The notes beneath the pieces were generated by a model that was not told the DNA's origin, searched no databases, and saw only the letters and a program-made list of their open reading frames with translations. A program made the translations under genes and the position numbers. A DNA stretch of 64,000 bases, taken from the NCBI GenBank assembly GCA_049582805.1, contig JBAUUR010000154.1, forward strand, positions 1 to 64,000, given 5' to 3'. Position 1 is the stretch's first letter; every line of letters starts with the position of its first letter. This document shows positions 51,489 through 60,187 of this stretch, piece after piece. The stretch is from CAVXFS01 sp049582805. GTDB taxonomy: Bacteria; Pseudomonadota; Gammaproteobacteria; Burkholderiales; Gallionellaceae.

Positions 51489-52577
51489 CTAGTTAGACTC
51501 CATTGGACTGTCGCCATTGTTGTCAAAATCCATTCTCAAGGCAAGCGCTTCTTCAGCCAGGCGGCTGAAATCCTGTCGGCTCAAGCCGTTAGGAACTACA
51601 CTCTGTGCCCTCTGGTAATTCGGGTAATTGCGCAGGATGGATTTGCTGTAGGCGGGATCGTAATGTCGCTCAAGCAATTCGGCGACCAGTTGATCCCACT
51701 CGCCTGCTGCGCACAAGGTGCGCCAGCGCTTGAGCAGATCATTGGCATAGAGTCCCTGCAGGCGCTCAAGATTCGCCGCGAGCAATTCCGGTTCCAGCAG
51801 GAAATGCGCATAGTCCTCGCGCAACAGGGCCACCCGCAACTTCAGCGGAGTCTCCATGCGCAAACAGGCGCCGTCGCGCATGGCTTGCAGCAATGCATCT
51901 GGCATGTTCAACACCCCTATTTTTTTGCTTTCCGATTCGACGTAAACCGGGTACGCGGGATCGAACGATTCCAGCGCGGTAAGCAACTGGCTGTCGAATC
52001 CCTTTTGCTTCGGCTGGGGTATATCCGGCATGTCGCCCAGCACCGAGCCGCGATGCCGCGCAATGGCCTCCAGGTCCAGCACTTGCGCCCCTGCCTGTTG
52101 CAGCGCTACCAGCAGCCGGCTCTTGCCGCTGCCGGTCAACCCGCATATCACGCGAAAGGAAAATCGCGCCGGCAGCAATTGCAATTGTTCCAGCACATGC
52201 CGCCGGTAGTTTTTGTACCCCCCCTCCAGTCGCTCGGCGGCAAAACCGACCTGCCGCAGGATGTGGGTCATTGCGCCACTGCGCTGCCCGCCGCGCCAGC
52301 AATAAATCAGCGGATGCCATGACCTGGGCTGGTCCAGCCAGTTGTCTTCGATGTGCCGCGCGATATTGCGGGCGACCAGCACCGCGCCGACCTTTTTCGC
52401 CTCGAAGGGTGATTGCCTGTACAAGATGCCGATGCGTTCCCGCTCCGCGTCGTCCAGCACCGGGCAATTGATCGCGCCGGGTATATGGTCCTCGGCATAT
52501 TCGGCGGGCGATCGCACGTCGACGATTTCGTCGAACTCGTGCAGTTGCGCGATGGTTGCCAGACCTGAATGTTTCAC
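51489..52577 (-). CDS. mnmH: tRNA 2-selenouridine synthase
   Basis: Replaces sulfur by selenium at the wobble uridine of some tRNAs, through a geranylated intermediate. The 362 residues have an N-terminal rhodanese domain with Cys93 in YCWRGGQRSG and a C-terminal P-loop domain with GLTGSGKS (146-153). The start is a GTG at 52577. The selenophosphate supplier selD is not in this window. It is the first gene of mnmH-bcp-phoH. Confidence 0.94.
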   Translation of the reverse strand: MKHSGLATIAQLHEFDEIVDVRSPAEYAEDHIPGAINCPVLDDAERERIGILYRQSPFEAKKVGAVLVARNIARHIEDNWLDQPRSWHPLIYCWRGGQRSGAMTHILRQVGFAAERLEGGYKNYRRHVLEQLQLLPARFSFRVICGLTGSGKSRLLVALQQAGAQVLDLEAIARHRGSVLGDMPDIPQPKQKGFDSQLLTALESFDPAYPVYVESESKKIGVLNMPDALLQAMRDGACLRMETPLKLRVALLREDYAHFLLEPELLAANLERLQGLYANDLLKRWRTLCAAGEWDQLVAELLERHYDPAYSKSILRNYPNYQRAQSVVPNGLSRQDFSRLAEEALALRMDFDNNGDSPMESN

Positions 52578-52674
52578 AGAAGTATGATTAAAAGCTCCAA
52601 GCCCGGATCAGGACTATTCTGTCCCATCCCTGCGCTCCCGCTCCACGTTCCAGGCACCCGCAGTTTTTTCATGG

Positions 52675-53130
52675 TTATTCGGCCAGGTTCTTTACAACGA
52701 CAACTTCGAGCGCATCACTTGACTGAATCCCCGCGTCGTTGGTAATGAAAAACCTGCAGCCAGACCGCATCGCCGTGGCGCAATGCAGCGCATCAATAAA
52801 TTTCAAGCCACGATCAGCCCTCAACTGCGAGGCCAGGTCAAAGGTTTCAGCATCATGTGGCTGGATGGATAAAAAATTTTCCATACTGAAAAACTCCTTG
52901 AAACTCTCAACCAGTGCCAGATTGGTTGTTTGATAGGGTTTCACCAAAGTCTCTGCAATCACGGCATCCCCAGTGTGGCCGATGATCAACCCAGATTCGA
53001 CAGCCTCAATGATGGGTCGGACCACCGGAAAAAAGTCCGGGTTGCGATCCAGAAAGTAGATAAAAACATTGGTATCCAGATAGACGCGGTGCCCAACCAT
53101 GCGGGCGAGCGCCGCATCTATCTTTCCCAT
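52675..53130 (-). CDS. VapC-like PIN domain toxin
   Basis: A 151-residue PIN nuclease. The acidic site residues are visible in YLDTNVFIYFL, VIAETLVKPY, LKFIDALHCATA and FITNDAGI. PIN toxins of this class cleave tRNA or rRNA. It overlaps the AbrB-type antitoxin gene by 13 bp, downstream of it, the usual antitoxin-first order. The restriction operon lies just beyond. Confidence 0.9.
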   Translation of the reverse strand: MGKIDAALARMVGHRVYLDTNVFIYFLDRNPDFFPVVRPIIEAVESGLIIGHTGDAVIAETLVKPYQTTNLALVESFKEFFSMENFLSIQPHDAETFDLASQLRADRGLKFIDALHCATAMRSGCRFFITNDAGIQSSDALEVVVVKNLAE

Positions 53131-53372
53131 GATGCACGATCATGGTTAACGCCAGCCTCGATTTCGTCTGTCGTTTGCCCCCAAATGCCACGAGCGATAC
53201 CCGCGTAGGCCATCACCGATCCTTTATGTTCCTTGCGGCTTACGGGCATCAGGGTGACAACCCCATTGGCATAAGCTACCTCAAGCACGTCGTCTGGCTT
53301 GAGGTGCGCTGCTGCAACAATACGCGAGGGAAGCGTGATTTGATGCTTGGGCCTTACGCGTACTCGCGACAT
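53118..53372 (-). CDS. AbrB/SpoVT-type antitoxin
   Basis: 84 residues with an N-terminal swapped-hairpin AbrB domain, VRPKHQITLPSRIVAAAHLK (6-25), for DNA binding. A C-terminal tail (about 50-84) probably wraps the PIN toxin. GGAG lies seven bases before the ATG. A promoter embedded in a 12-bp inverted repeat lies just upstream, consistent with self-repression. Confidence 0.9.
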   Translation of the reverse strand: MSRVRVRPKHQITLPSRIVAAAHLKPDDVLEVAYANGVVTLMPVSRKEHKGSVMAYAGIARGIWGQTTDEIEAGVNHDRASWER

Positions 53373-53393
53373 GATCGACTCCGATCCCGGATG

Positions 53394-53436
53394 AAAAGTA
53401 GGAATTTACAATAACATTCCTACTTTTTTAGTGCAA
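53394..53436 (-). promoter_or_regulatory. Toxin-antitoxin promoter within a 12-bp inverted repeat operator
   Basis: On the minus strand TTGCAC (53436-53431) and TATTGT (53413-53408) are 17 bp apart. The -10 lies in the 10-bp centre of a perfect inverted repeat, AAAAGTAGGAAT (53394-53405) and ATTCCTACTTTT (53416-53427). A dimer bound to both arms would block RNA polymerase, the expected mode of antitoxin autoregulation. Confidence 0.75.
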
Positions 53437-53561
53437 GCAGATAATTGCCTGCTTTCAGGCAGTCATTCTGTGTGGACAAACATAAAATTATTGGTTCATC
53501 CGGGCTCTTTATGGGTAACTGAAGTGGGATACGGCGATAACACACAATAACCCATTAGCAC

Positions 53562-53651
53562 CGTCATTCCCGCGCAGGCGGGAATCCAGTAAGACAAACA
53601 TTCCGCGAAGCGGGCAAAACCCGGATATTGCCCCGCTACGCGGGAATGACG
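53562..53651. repeat. 90-bp repeat element with 13-bp terminal inverted repeats
   Basis: The ends CGTCATTCCCGCG (53562-53574) and CGCGGGAATGACG (53639-53651) are perfect complements. The left end also forms its own hairpin (ATTCCCGC-GCAG-GCGGGAAT), and a similar unit lies in the middle. Sequences of the CGTCATTCCCGCG type are common dispersed repeats in proteobacteria. Confidence 0.75.
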
Positions 53652-53750
53652 AGTTCTCGGTCTAATGGATAATCTGGGTTTAACCAATGCAAAAGCCAGA
53701 TGAACCGAAAAATATTGATGTTGGCTCATTAACTCGTGCAATCGAAAATT

Positions 53751-56700
53751 CTACGCCGTTGCTCTTAACCGTATATCTGCCAGCACCTCGACCAGCTGGT
53801 CCACTTTCGCTGATGTGAACAACCCTTCCGGTCCTTGCGGACTGATGTCAACAAATGGTGTCTGGTAAAGCCGGTCAACCGCCATCACCCCGTTCTGCGT
53901 TAGCTCTTGCACGACAAGGTCGATGAATTCAATCTGGTCAGGGGTCATCGTGGTGCCGCTGATGAATTCGCTGAACGCCTGCGTCGCTGCCTCCCGATCC
54001 AATCCGACAAGAGAGCGGATGAAAATGCCCAGCCCGCTGCTTTCTTCCTTGGCGCGGTCGATGACTTCCTTGGTGCCACCTGCTTCGACCAACATGCGTT
54101 CCAGTTCGTCGAGATCCGAAGGTGTGAGCGGCTGGTTGCGGCGCAGACGTTGCAGTGCGAGATGATTCTCGTGCGCCTTGAGGAACTGCCGCGCCTTCTC
54201 GCGGAAGCGCTCGAAGTTCATGCCGGTGCCAACTTCCGGCAGGTCTATCGTGGTGCCTTCGCCCAGCTCGTCTTCGAAGTCGGTGTAAACGACGTTGCGC
54301 TTACCCTTTTCAATGAGCTTAACCAGCGCCCGCAGACGTTTGCGTGCGGTTTCCAGCATAGCGACGGTGACATCCACCCACCATTCCTCGCCCATCATCG
54401 ACTGAATCAGCACAATGTGCGCCTTGATGGCCGGGATGCTTTGCTGGTCTTCCAGCGCGCTGGCAATGGCGATGATTTTATCGCGCAGACTGGCAAAGTC
54501 CGGCTTGGCCTGCAAAATGGAAAGCTGTGTGCGCAGCACCAGCAAATCAAAACGCTTGGCCTCCTCATCTTCATCGGCCAACTCTGTTGGCAGACCCGAC
54601 ACGTATTGAGCCAGTTCGCCAAACTCCGCCACGCCCAATTTTTTCCACGGTTCTGTCTGGGCATATTTTTCCACCAGCCTGCGTTGTGGCCGCACCACGA
54701 AATTGTCGATATTCATCGCAGCCACTTGCGTATGCAGCATACTGGCCAACTCACTGCGCAGCATCTCGTCGCTTCCAGTATCGACATACTCTCCTTCTAC
54801 TTGGCGCATTGCCTGACCATCGGCGAGTTTGTTGTCCAGTTCGCCAATCAGTTGCAAGCGCGCCTTGAACAAGCGCGTCCCCAGCGCTTCGCTGGCCGCA
54901 CCGTCGGTCACATCCGGGTTCTGGCTGAAGAATTCCAGATTCTGGCAGTAGTCGAACAGGTAAAAGAATTCCTTGTCCACATTCGGCGCGAACAGGTTCG
55001 GACACAAACGGGTGCCGCGCCCGACCATCTGCCAGAACTTGGTCTTGGAGCGCACTGCCTTAAAGAACACCAGGTTCAGCACTTCCGGCACGTCGATGCC
55101 GGTGTCCAACATATCCACCGAGATGGCGATGTGCGGCATTCTGTCCTTGTTGGAGAAATCATCAATCAGGCTCTGTGCGTATTCGGTCTTGTAGGTGATC
55201 ACCCGCGCAAACTCGCCCTTGTAGTGCGGATAGGCGATATTGAAACGCTCGGCGATGAATTCGGCGTGGTCGTTGTTCTTGGCGAAGATGATGGTCTTGC
55301 CCAGCCGGTCGCCGCCCGCCACCTTCTGCCCGCGCGTCATCACATGCGCCAGCACCTTGTCCACGGTGTCGGTATTGAACAGCCATTTGTTGAGCGCTTC
55401 GGCGCCGACTTCATCGGGCGCAGTGCCGTCCTCGTTCCACTCCAGCGCGTCCCACTGCTCCTGTTCATCTTCCGATAGCTGATCGTATTTGATGCCCTCG
55501 CGCTGAAACTTGAGCGGCACTGAAACCGCCTTGGGCGGAACCAGAAAGCCATCGGACACAGCATCGTCGAGCGAGTAGGCATCGGTCGGCACGCCGCTTT
55601 CCAGGTCGAACAGACCATAGGTGTTGTGGTCGATTTCATCCTTGGGGGTGGCCGTCAGCCCCACCAGCAAGCTGTCGAAATACTCGAAGATGGCGCGATA
55701 TTTTTGATACACCGAGCGGTGCGCTTCGTCGATCACGATGAGGTCGAAGTGCCCCACACCAAAGCGGCGCTGGCCATCCTTCGCCTCGTCAATCAGCCCC
55801 ATCATGGTCGGATAAGTGGAGAGATAAACACGCCCCTCGGTATCTTTTTCGGTAACCAGATTGACTGGCGAAGAATCCGGCAAGTGTGTCTTGAAAGCGT
55901 TGACCGCCTGCCTGACCAAGGCCACGCGGTCTGCCAGAAACAGCACGCGCTTGGCCCAGTTGCAACGCATCAACACATCGGCCAGCGCAATCACCGTGCG
56001 CGTCTTGCCCGCCCCGGTCGCCATCACCACCAATGCCTTGCGCTGGTGGTCGGTCTCAATGGCTTCGCCGATTCGGCGTATAGCACGTGTCTGGTAATAG
56101 CGCTCGACGATGGCCTCGTTAATCGGCGCGGCGGCCAGCGATTTGCGCGTAGTTCTGCGCTGTATCATCAACTCCAGCTCGGCCTTTTTGAAAAAGCCCT
56201 GCACCGCACGCGGCGGGTAACTGGCATCGTCCCACATCCAGTGCTCATAGCCATTGGTGTAGAAAATCACCGGGCGTTGTGCATACTTGGCTTCCAGGCA
56301 ATCGGCATACAGCTTGGCTTGCTGCTGCCCCACCTTGGCATCGCGCTTGGTGCGCTTGGCCTCAATCACCGCCAGCGGTTTGCCGTCATCCGCCCACAAC
56401 ACATAATCGACAAAGCCGATACCGGAATCGCTGGGCATAGCGCTCACTTCAAATTCGCGGTCTTGCGGCTTATCCAGCGGCCAGCCCGCTTCTTTCAGCA
56501 GTAGGTCGATGAAGTAGTCGCGCGTTTGCGCTGCGGAATAGTCATGGGTGTCGAGTTGAACGGTGTTAGCTTTCTTGGCAGCAGCAATTTCCTCACGCAG
56601 CTTTTTCAGCTCCTCATCCAGCGCAGCCTTGTCCGCCAGCAGCGTGGTGAGCTTTGCGTCGCGTTCGTGCAGTTGCGCTTCCAGCTTCTGCAATTGGTCT

Positions 56701-57152
56701 AGTGACTGCGCCGGCGCGGCGGAATGCTGCGGCAACAAGGCAGCGGAGAAACTCAGCGTGGGATCAGGGCGCGACTTCTTGCCATAGGTGCGCGCCAGCC
56801 AGTAGCACACATGGAACAGCTCGCGTGTCGCCGTCAACGCATCGGCAGGCAAAATCTTGCGCGTGCTGTGTACCGCGAGATTGCCGAGGTCTTTGATGAG
56901 CTTGGTCTTGGTGAAGACCGCATCGCCCGTTGCCTTACGGAAAGTCGGCTCATGGATGAGCGCACTCAAGTGGTCTTGGTACGGCAGCTTGAGCGTTTTG
57001 TCGTAGGTGTATAGCCACGCCACTGTCAGCTCCAACGCGCGGCGGGAATAAAAGCAGGATGCGCGGGCATCGGTGTTCGCAATACCTTCAGCTTGCGTTG
57101 CCGCCTCGAACAGCAACGGCCACTCGGATTGAAGGAAGGCGAAGTTGCTCAC
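53751..57152 (-). CDS. hsdR: Type I restriction enzyme, R (helicase-nuclease) subunit
   Basis: The DNA translocase and nuclease subunit of the restriction complex. The 1133 residues comprise an N-terminal DUF4145-like helical domain (about 10-125), a coiled coil (about 150-195) and a PD-(D/E)xK nuclease (Asp249 and EAK 264-266). The SF2 helicase has Walker A MATGAGKT (377-384) and DEAH (475-478), with an EcoEI-type C-terminal region (about 850-1130) after it. The GTG start overlaps the hsdS stop. It is the last gene of hsdM-hsdS-hsdR. Confidence 0.95.
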   Translation of the reverse strand: MSNFAFLQSEWPLLFEAATQAEGIANTDARASCFYSRRALELTVAWLYTYDKTLKLPYQDHLSALIHEPTFRKATGDAVFTKTKLIKDLGNLAVHSTRKILPADALTATRELFHVCYWLARTYGKKSRPDPTLSFSAALLPQHSAAPAQSLDQLQKLEAQLHERDAKLTTLLADKAALDEELKKLREEIAAAKKANTVQLDTHDYSAAQTRDYFIDLLLKEAGWPLDKPQDREFEVSAMPSDSGIGFVDYVLWADDGKPLAVIEAKRTKRDAKVGQQQAKLYADCLEAKYAQRPVIFYTNGYEHWMWDDASYPPRAVQGFFKKAELELMIQRRTTRKSLAAAPINEAIVERYYQTRAIRRIGEAIETDHQRKALVVMATGAGKTRTVIALADVLMRCNWAKRVLFLADRVALVRQAVNAFKTHLPDSSPVNLVTEKDTEGRVYLSTYPTMMGLIDEAKDGQRRFGVGHFDLIVIDEAHRSVYQKYRAIFEYFDSLLVGLTATPKDEIDHNTYGLFDLESGVPTDAYSLDDAVSDGFLVPPKAVSVPLKFQREGIKYDQLSEDEQEQWDALEWNEDGTAPDEVGAEALNKWLFNTDTVDKVLAHVMTRGQKVAGGDRLGKTIIFAKNNDHAEFIAERFNIAYPHYKGEFARVITYKTEYAQSLIDDFSNKDRMPHIAISVDMLDTGIDVPEVLNLVFFKAVRSKTKFWQMVGRGTRLCPNLFAPNVDKEFFYLFDYCQNLEFFSQNPDVTDGAASEALGTRLFKARLQLIGELDNKLADGQAMRQVEGEYVDTGSDEMLRSELASMLHTQVAAMNIDNFVVRPQRRLVEKYAQTEPWKKLGVAEFGELAQYVSGLPTELADEDEEAKRFDLLVLRTQLSILQAKPDFASLRDKIIAIASALEDQQSIPAIKAHIVLIQSMMGEEWWVDVTVAMLETARKRLRALVKLIEKGKRNVVYTDFEDELGEGTTIDLPEVGTGMNFERFREKARQFLKAHENHLALQRLRRNQPLTPSDLDELERMLVEAGGTKEVIDRAKEESSGLGIFIRSLVGLDREAATQAFSEFISGTTMTPDQIEFIDLVVQELTQNGVMAVDRLYQTPFVDISPQGPEGLFTSAKVDQLVEVLADIRLRATA

Positions 57153-58330
57153 ACGAGTTCTCCACGGAATGCACGGTATTGGAGGGAGGCAAAGAGGTTG
57201 TCTAGTTCAGCGGATGAGTCTGAGTGCGTAGTTTCCACCAGCTTAAGCTGCTTCATCGTTCTACTGAATTTTTCCTGAAGAGGCTTAGGCGGCAACGGAA
57301 TTGGTAACGAGCGTATATCCCCCAGCGAGAGAAATTTTTGTGTCCCGCCTTTGTTCTTGCTCATTACTAAACGCTCAAAGTATCTGCTCTTCAAAAGCCG
57401 CAAGATGAATCGGCGATCTGGCGAATTGCTTGAGAACTTGATTAGGGCGACATTCTTGATTGCAAAAGCTGGCTCATTTTCGACAAGTACCGGATTGCCA
57501 ATTGTTCCAATCATTGGCATCAAGATATCGCCCATATCGACTTTGGAACGCTTGTTAATGGCATCGTAGTCAGCGGCAGAAATGAAACTCGCATCTGAAA
57601 AATCTACAGTGCCATCCCTGAGATTTTTTGTGGTAATCAACGGAAAACCTGACTCCACGAATTTAGGGGAATCGTGAGTTCCATCTCGTACATCGCAAAT
57701 ACTCCCCAATGAATGAACAGGGAATTTCATCGGGTTGTTTGAGAGGTCACCAAACATCTCAATGAAAATTGACTGCGTGAGGCTATCCAGTTGTGCCAAG
57801 GCTTCCCTGCGCTTAACCCGCAGCGCATCAGCTTGGTCAAGGATGGTGGCGATGCGGATTTGGTCGGGAAGTGGGGGGAGTGGGATTTCAATATTCTCTA
57901 ATTGCTTTGAGCTGATGTTTGGTTGGGCAGCCCCAGCCATAGTGTTCAATATTTTCCCTTGATAAAAGGGAGAGTTGACGTAGTGTTTTAGGTAGCCTTT
58001 GTGCAACTTTTCAGGGGATGTTATTTTGAAGTTCCCCACCCGCTGGTTTTGCAGAACAAGGCCATCAAAATTATTTGGAACAAGCCCTATTTTTCCAGTT
58101 GTAGCTCCTGACATTGCAACCAAAATATCACCAGCTTGAATACAATAACTTTCACCCTTGCCAATATTTGCTTCCGGGATTTGTGCGGCTTTTTCAATGG
58201 AGACAATGCCACCTTGAATATCTGAAATCCTGATTACAGGGATACCTTTTTCAGCGAACTGCTCTGACTTGAAGGCAAACCCTCCAACTACTTTTACGTG
58301 TTTACCCAGCAACTCCTGATTTAAAGTCAC
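57149..58330 (-). CDS. hsdS: Type I restriction-modification specificity subunit
   Basis: Determines the bipartite DNA target. The 393 residues have two target-recognition domains (about 1-170 and 205-375), each followed by a conserved helical spacer (IPLPPLPDQIRIATILDQAD and IPLPPKPLQEKFSRTMKQLK). The gene looks more AT-rich than its neighbours, as is common for specificity genes that recombine. The start is a GTG within GTGA, overlapping the hsdM stop. Confidence 0.95.
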   Translation of the reverse strand: MTLNQELLGKHVKVVGGFAFKSEQFAEKGIPVIRISDIQGGIVSIEKAAQIPEANIGKGESYCIQAGDILVAMSGATTGKIGLVPNNFDGLVLQNQRVGNFKITSPEKLHKGYLKHYVNSPFYQGKILNTMAGAAQPNISSKQLENIEIPLPPLPDQIRIATILDQADALRVKRREALAQLDSLTQSIFIEMFGDLSNNPMKFPVHSLGSICDVRDGTHDSPKFVESGFPLITTKNLRDGTVDFSDASFISAADYDAINKRSKVDMGDILMPMIGTIGNPVLVENEPAFAIKNVALIKFSSNSPDRRFILRLLKSRYFERLVMSKNKGGTQKFLSLGDIRSLPIPLPPKPLQEKFSRTMKQLKLVETTHSDSSAELDNLFASLQYRAFRGELV

Positions 58331-59865
58331 CCTAACATCCCCTCAAGCTCTTTCATGCCTTCAGCAATCTCAGCTTCCAGCTTGCCCAGCCTAGCCATAA
58401 TCACCTTGGGGGGCAGGTGCTCCACCACGTCATGCACCACTTCTTTGTAACGGTTCAGCGAGAGGTCATAACCATTGGCAGCAATTTCTGCCTTGGGCAC
58501 ACAAAAACTTTGTGCGGTACGCGGACGGTGTAGTTCCTCGCCCTCACGTTGCTGCCACCGCGCCAACACATCGGGCAGGTTGTTCTTGGAGTGTTCCGCT
58601 TCGTTCAATGCTTGTGCAGGGGTAGCACCCAGCTTGTCTTCGGACAGCAGCGGCTGACGTTTGTCATCGAGGCTCCAGCCATCTGCCTGCATGTCGTAGA
58701 ACCAGACGTTATCCGTGCCGCCCGAGTTGGTCTTGGTGAAAATCAGGATGCCGGTAGAAACGCCAGCGTAAGGTTTGAATGCGCCGGAGGGCAGCGAGAT
58801 GACGGCTTCAAGCTTGTGGTCTTCGACCAGCATGCGGCGCAGTTCTTTGTGCGCGTTGGATGAGCCGAACAGCACGCCGTCCGGCACGATGACGGTGGCG
58901 CGGCCGCCGGGCTTGAGCAGGCGCAAGAACAGTGCGAGAAACAGCAGCTCGGTCTTTTTAGTTTTGACGATGGCGAGCAGGTCTTTGGCGGTGTTCTCGT
59001 AATCGAGCGAACCTGCGAACGGCGGGTTGGCGAGGACGAGTGAATATTTGTCTTCATCCCCGGCGTGGTCTTGCGCCAGCGAATCCCGATAGCGAATGTC
59101 GGGGTTGTCCACGCCGTGCAGCGCCATGTTCATGCTGCCGATGCGCAGCATGGTGTTGTCGAAGTCGTAGCCGTGGAACATGCCGTGGTGGAAGTGTTTG
59201 CTGGATTTGGCATCGCGCAGGATTTCGGGATGGTGCTGGCGCAGGTATTCGCCCGCCGCCACCAGAAAACCGCAAGTGCCGCTGGCGGGATCGCAGATGA
59301 TGTCTTTGGGGTTGGGCGCGGACATTTCCACCATGAGCTGGATGATGTGGCGCGGCGTGCGGAACTGGCCGTTCTGCCCGGCGCTAGCAATCTTGCCCAG
59401 CATGTATTCGTAGAGGTCGCCCTTGGTGTCGCGGTCTTCCATCGGCACGTGGTCGAGCAAGTCCACCACCTTGGCGAGCAGTGCCGGGGTGGGGATGGTG
59501 AAGCGGGCATCCTTCATGTGGTGCGCGTAGGTCGAACCATCGCCGCCCATGGTGCGCAGGAAAGGGAAGACATGCTCGCCCACCACGGTGTACATCTCGG
59601 ATGGTGCGAAGTGCTTGAAACGCGACCAACGCAGGTCGTTGTAAGCCCGACCCTTGGCATCTTTGCCCACAGGGAAAATTCGCCGCTCTATCGGCTTTTT
59701 AAGGCGGGTGGACTTGTTTTCTTCGAGGGTGTGCAGGTCATCCAACCTGCGCAGGAACAGCAGATAAGTGATCTGCTCCATCACCTCCATAGGATTGGAG
59801 ATGCCGCCCGACCAGAAGGCGTTCCAGATACTGTCAACTTGGCTGCGTAGTTCCCCGGTGAGCAT
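58327..59865 (-). CDS. hsdM: Type I restriction-modification methyltransferase subunit
   Basis: N6-adenine methyltransferase that protects host DNA. The 512 residues contain an N-terminal helical domain, SAM motif I DPASGTCGFLVAAGEYL and the catalytic motif NPPF (in LVLANPPFAGSL). The ATG at 59865 is preceded by AGGGACGG. It is the first gene of an M-S-R operon in which every junction overlaps. Confidence 0.97.
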   Translation of the reverse strand: MLTGELRSQVDSIWNAFWSGGISNPMEVMEQITYLLFLRRLDDLHTLEENKSTRLKKPIERRIFPVGKDAKGRAYNDLRWSRFKHFAPSEMYTVVGEHVFPFLRTMGGDGSTYAHHMKDARFTIPTPALLAKVVDLLDHVPMEDRDTKGDLYEYMLGKIASAGQNGQFRTPRHIIQLMVEMSAPNPKDIICDPASGTCGFLVAAGEYLRQHHPEILRDAKSSKHFHHGMFHGYDFDNTMLRIGSMNMALHGVDNPDIRYRDSLAQDHAGDEDKYSLVLANPPFAGSLDYENTAKDLLAIVKTKKTELLFLALFLRLLKPGGRATVIVPDGVLFGSSNAHKELRRMLVEDHKLEAVISLPSGAFKPYAGVSTGILIFTKTNSGGTDNVWFYDMQADGWSLDDKRQPLLSEDKLGATPAQALNEAEHSKNNLPDVLARWQQREGEELHRPRTAQSFCVPKAEIAANGYDLSLNRYKEVVHDVVEHLPPKVIMARLGKLEAEIAEGMKELEGMLG

Positions 59866-59911
59866 GTTGCCGTCCCTGTTGTTATTGTGTCGCTGGTATG
59901 CGCACTGCGCA

Positions 59912-59940
59912 AATGTAATGGCTTGCGGGACTTAACGCAA
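59912..59940 (-). promoter_or_regulatory. Candidate hsdM promoter
   Basis: TTGCGT (59940-59935) and TACATT (59917-59912) on the minus strand, 17 bp apart, lie about 50 bp upstream of hsdM. The match is moderate. Confidence 0.35.
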
Positions 59941-60122
59941 TCAAAGCAATGGCATTTTCTTATGCGAGGATTGCTTTACTGTATATGTGGTTCGACAAGA
60001 CTCTCCTGAGTTAATCGAAGGGCACCACGAACGGCCTGATGAACAATCCGGGATAACTGCCCCGAACATCCGGGCGCTGAAAAACGTTTGTCATTCATTT
60101 CCGGCCGATTTGCTCCATAAGA

Positions 60123-60151
60123 TTGCCCATAGTACGCCGGACGGATAAAAT
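60123..60151 (+). promoter_or_regulatory. Predicted sigma-70 promoter for ilvE
   Basis: TTGCCC at 60123-60128 and TAAAAT at 60146-60151 with exactly 17-bp spacing, 36 bp before the ilvE ATG. Confidence 0.6.
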
Positions 60152-60187
60152 CGCATCCTTGCAATTCTTTACTAAGGAAGCACCAAC

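Larger units (their letters stand above)
53373..53750. other. Intergenic region between the toxin-antitoxin pair and hsdR
   Basis: 378 bp holding the toxin-antitoxin promoter/operator at the left, a small hairpin GCCTG-CTTT-CAGGC (53447-53460) and the repeat element at 53562-53651. No gene is recognised. Confidence 0.6.
59866..60187. other. Divergent gap between hsdM and ilvE
   Basis: 322 bp with outward candidate promoters at both ends and no recognisable gene. Base composition is more AT-rich on the hsdM side, which would fit the boundary of an acquired island, but no repeat or tRNA marks it. Confidence 0.5.

Noticed and set aside
53562..53651. Possible CRISPR repeats in the palindromic sequence between the toxin-antitoxin pair and hsdR.
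   Set aside because: Only inverted, unevenly spaced units are present, with no repeat-spacer periodicity and no cas genes in the window.
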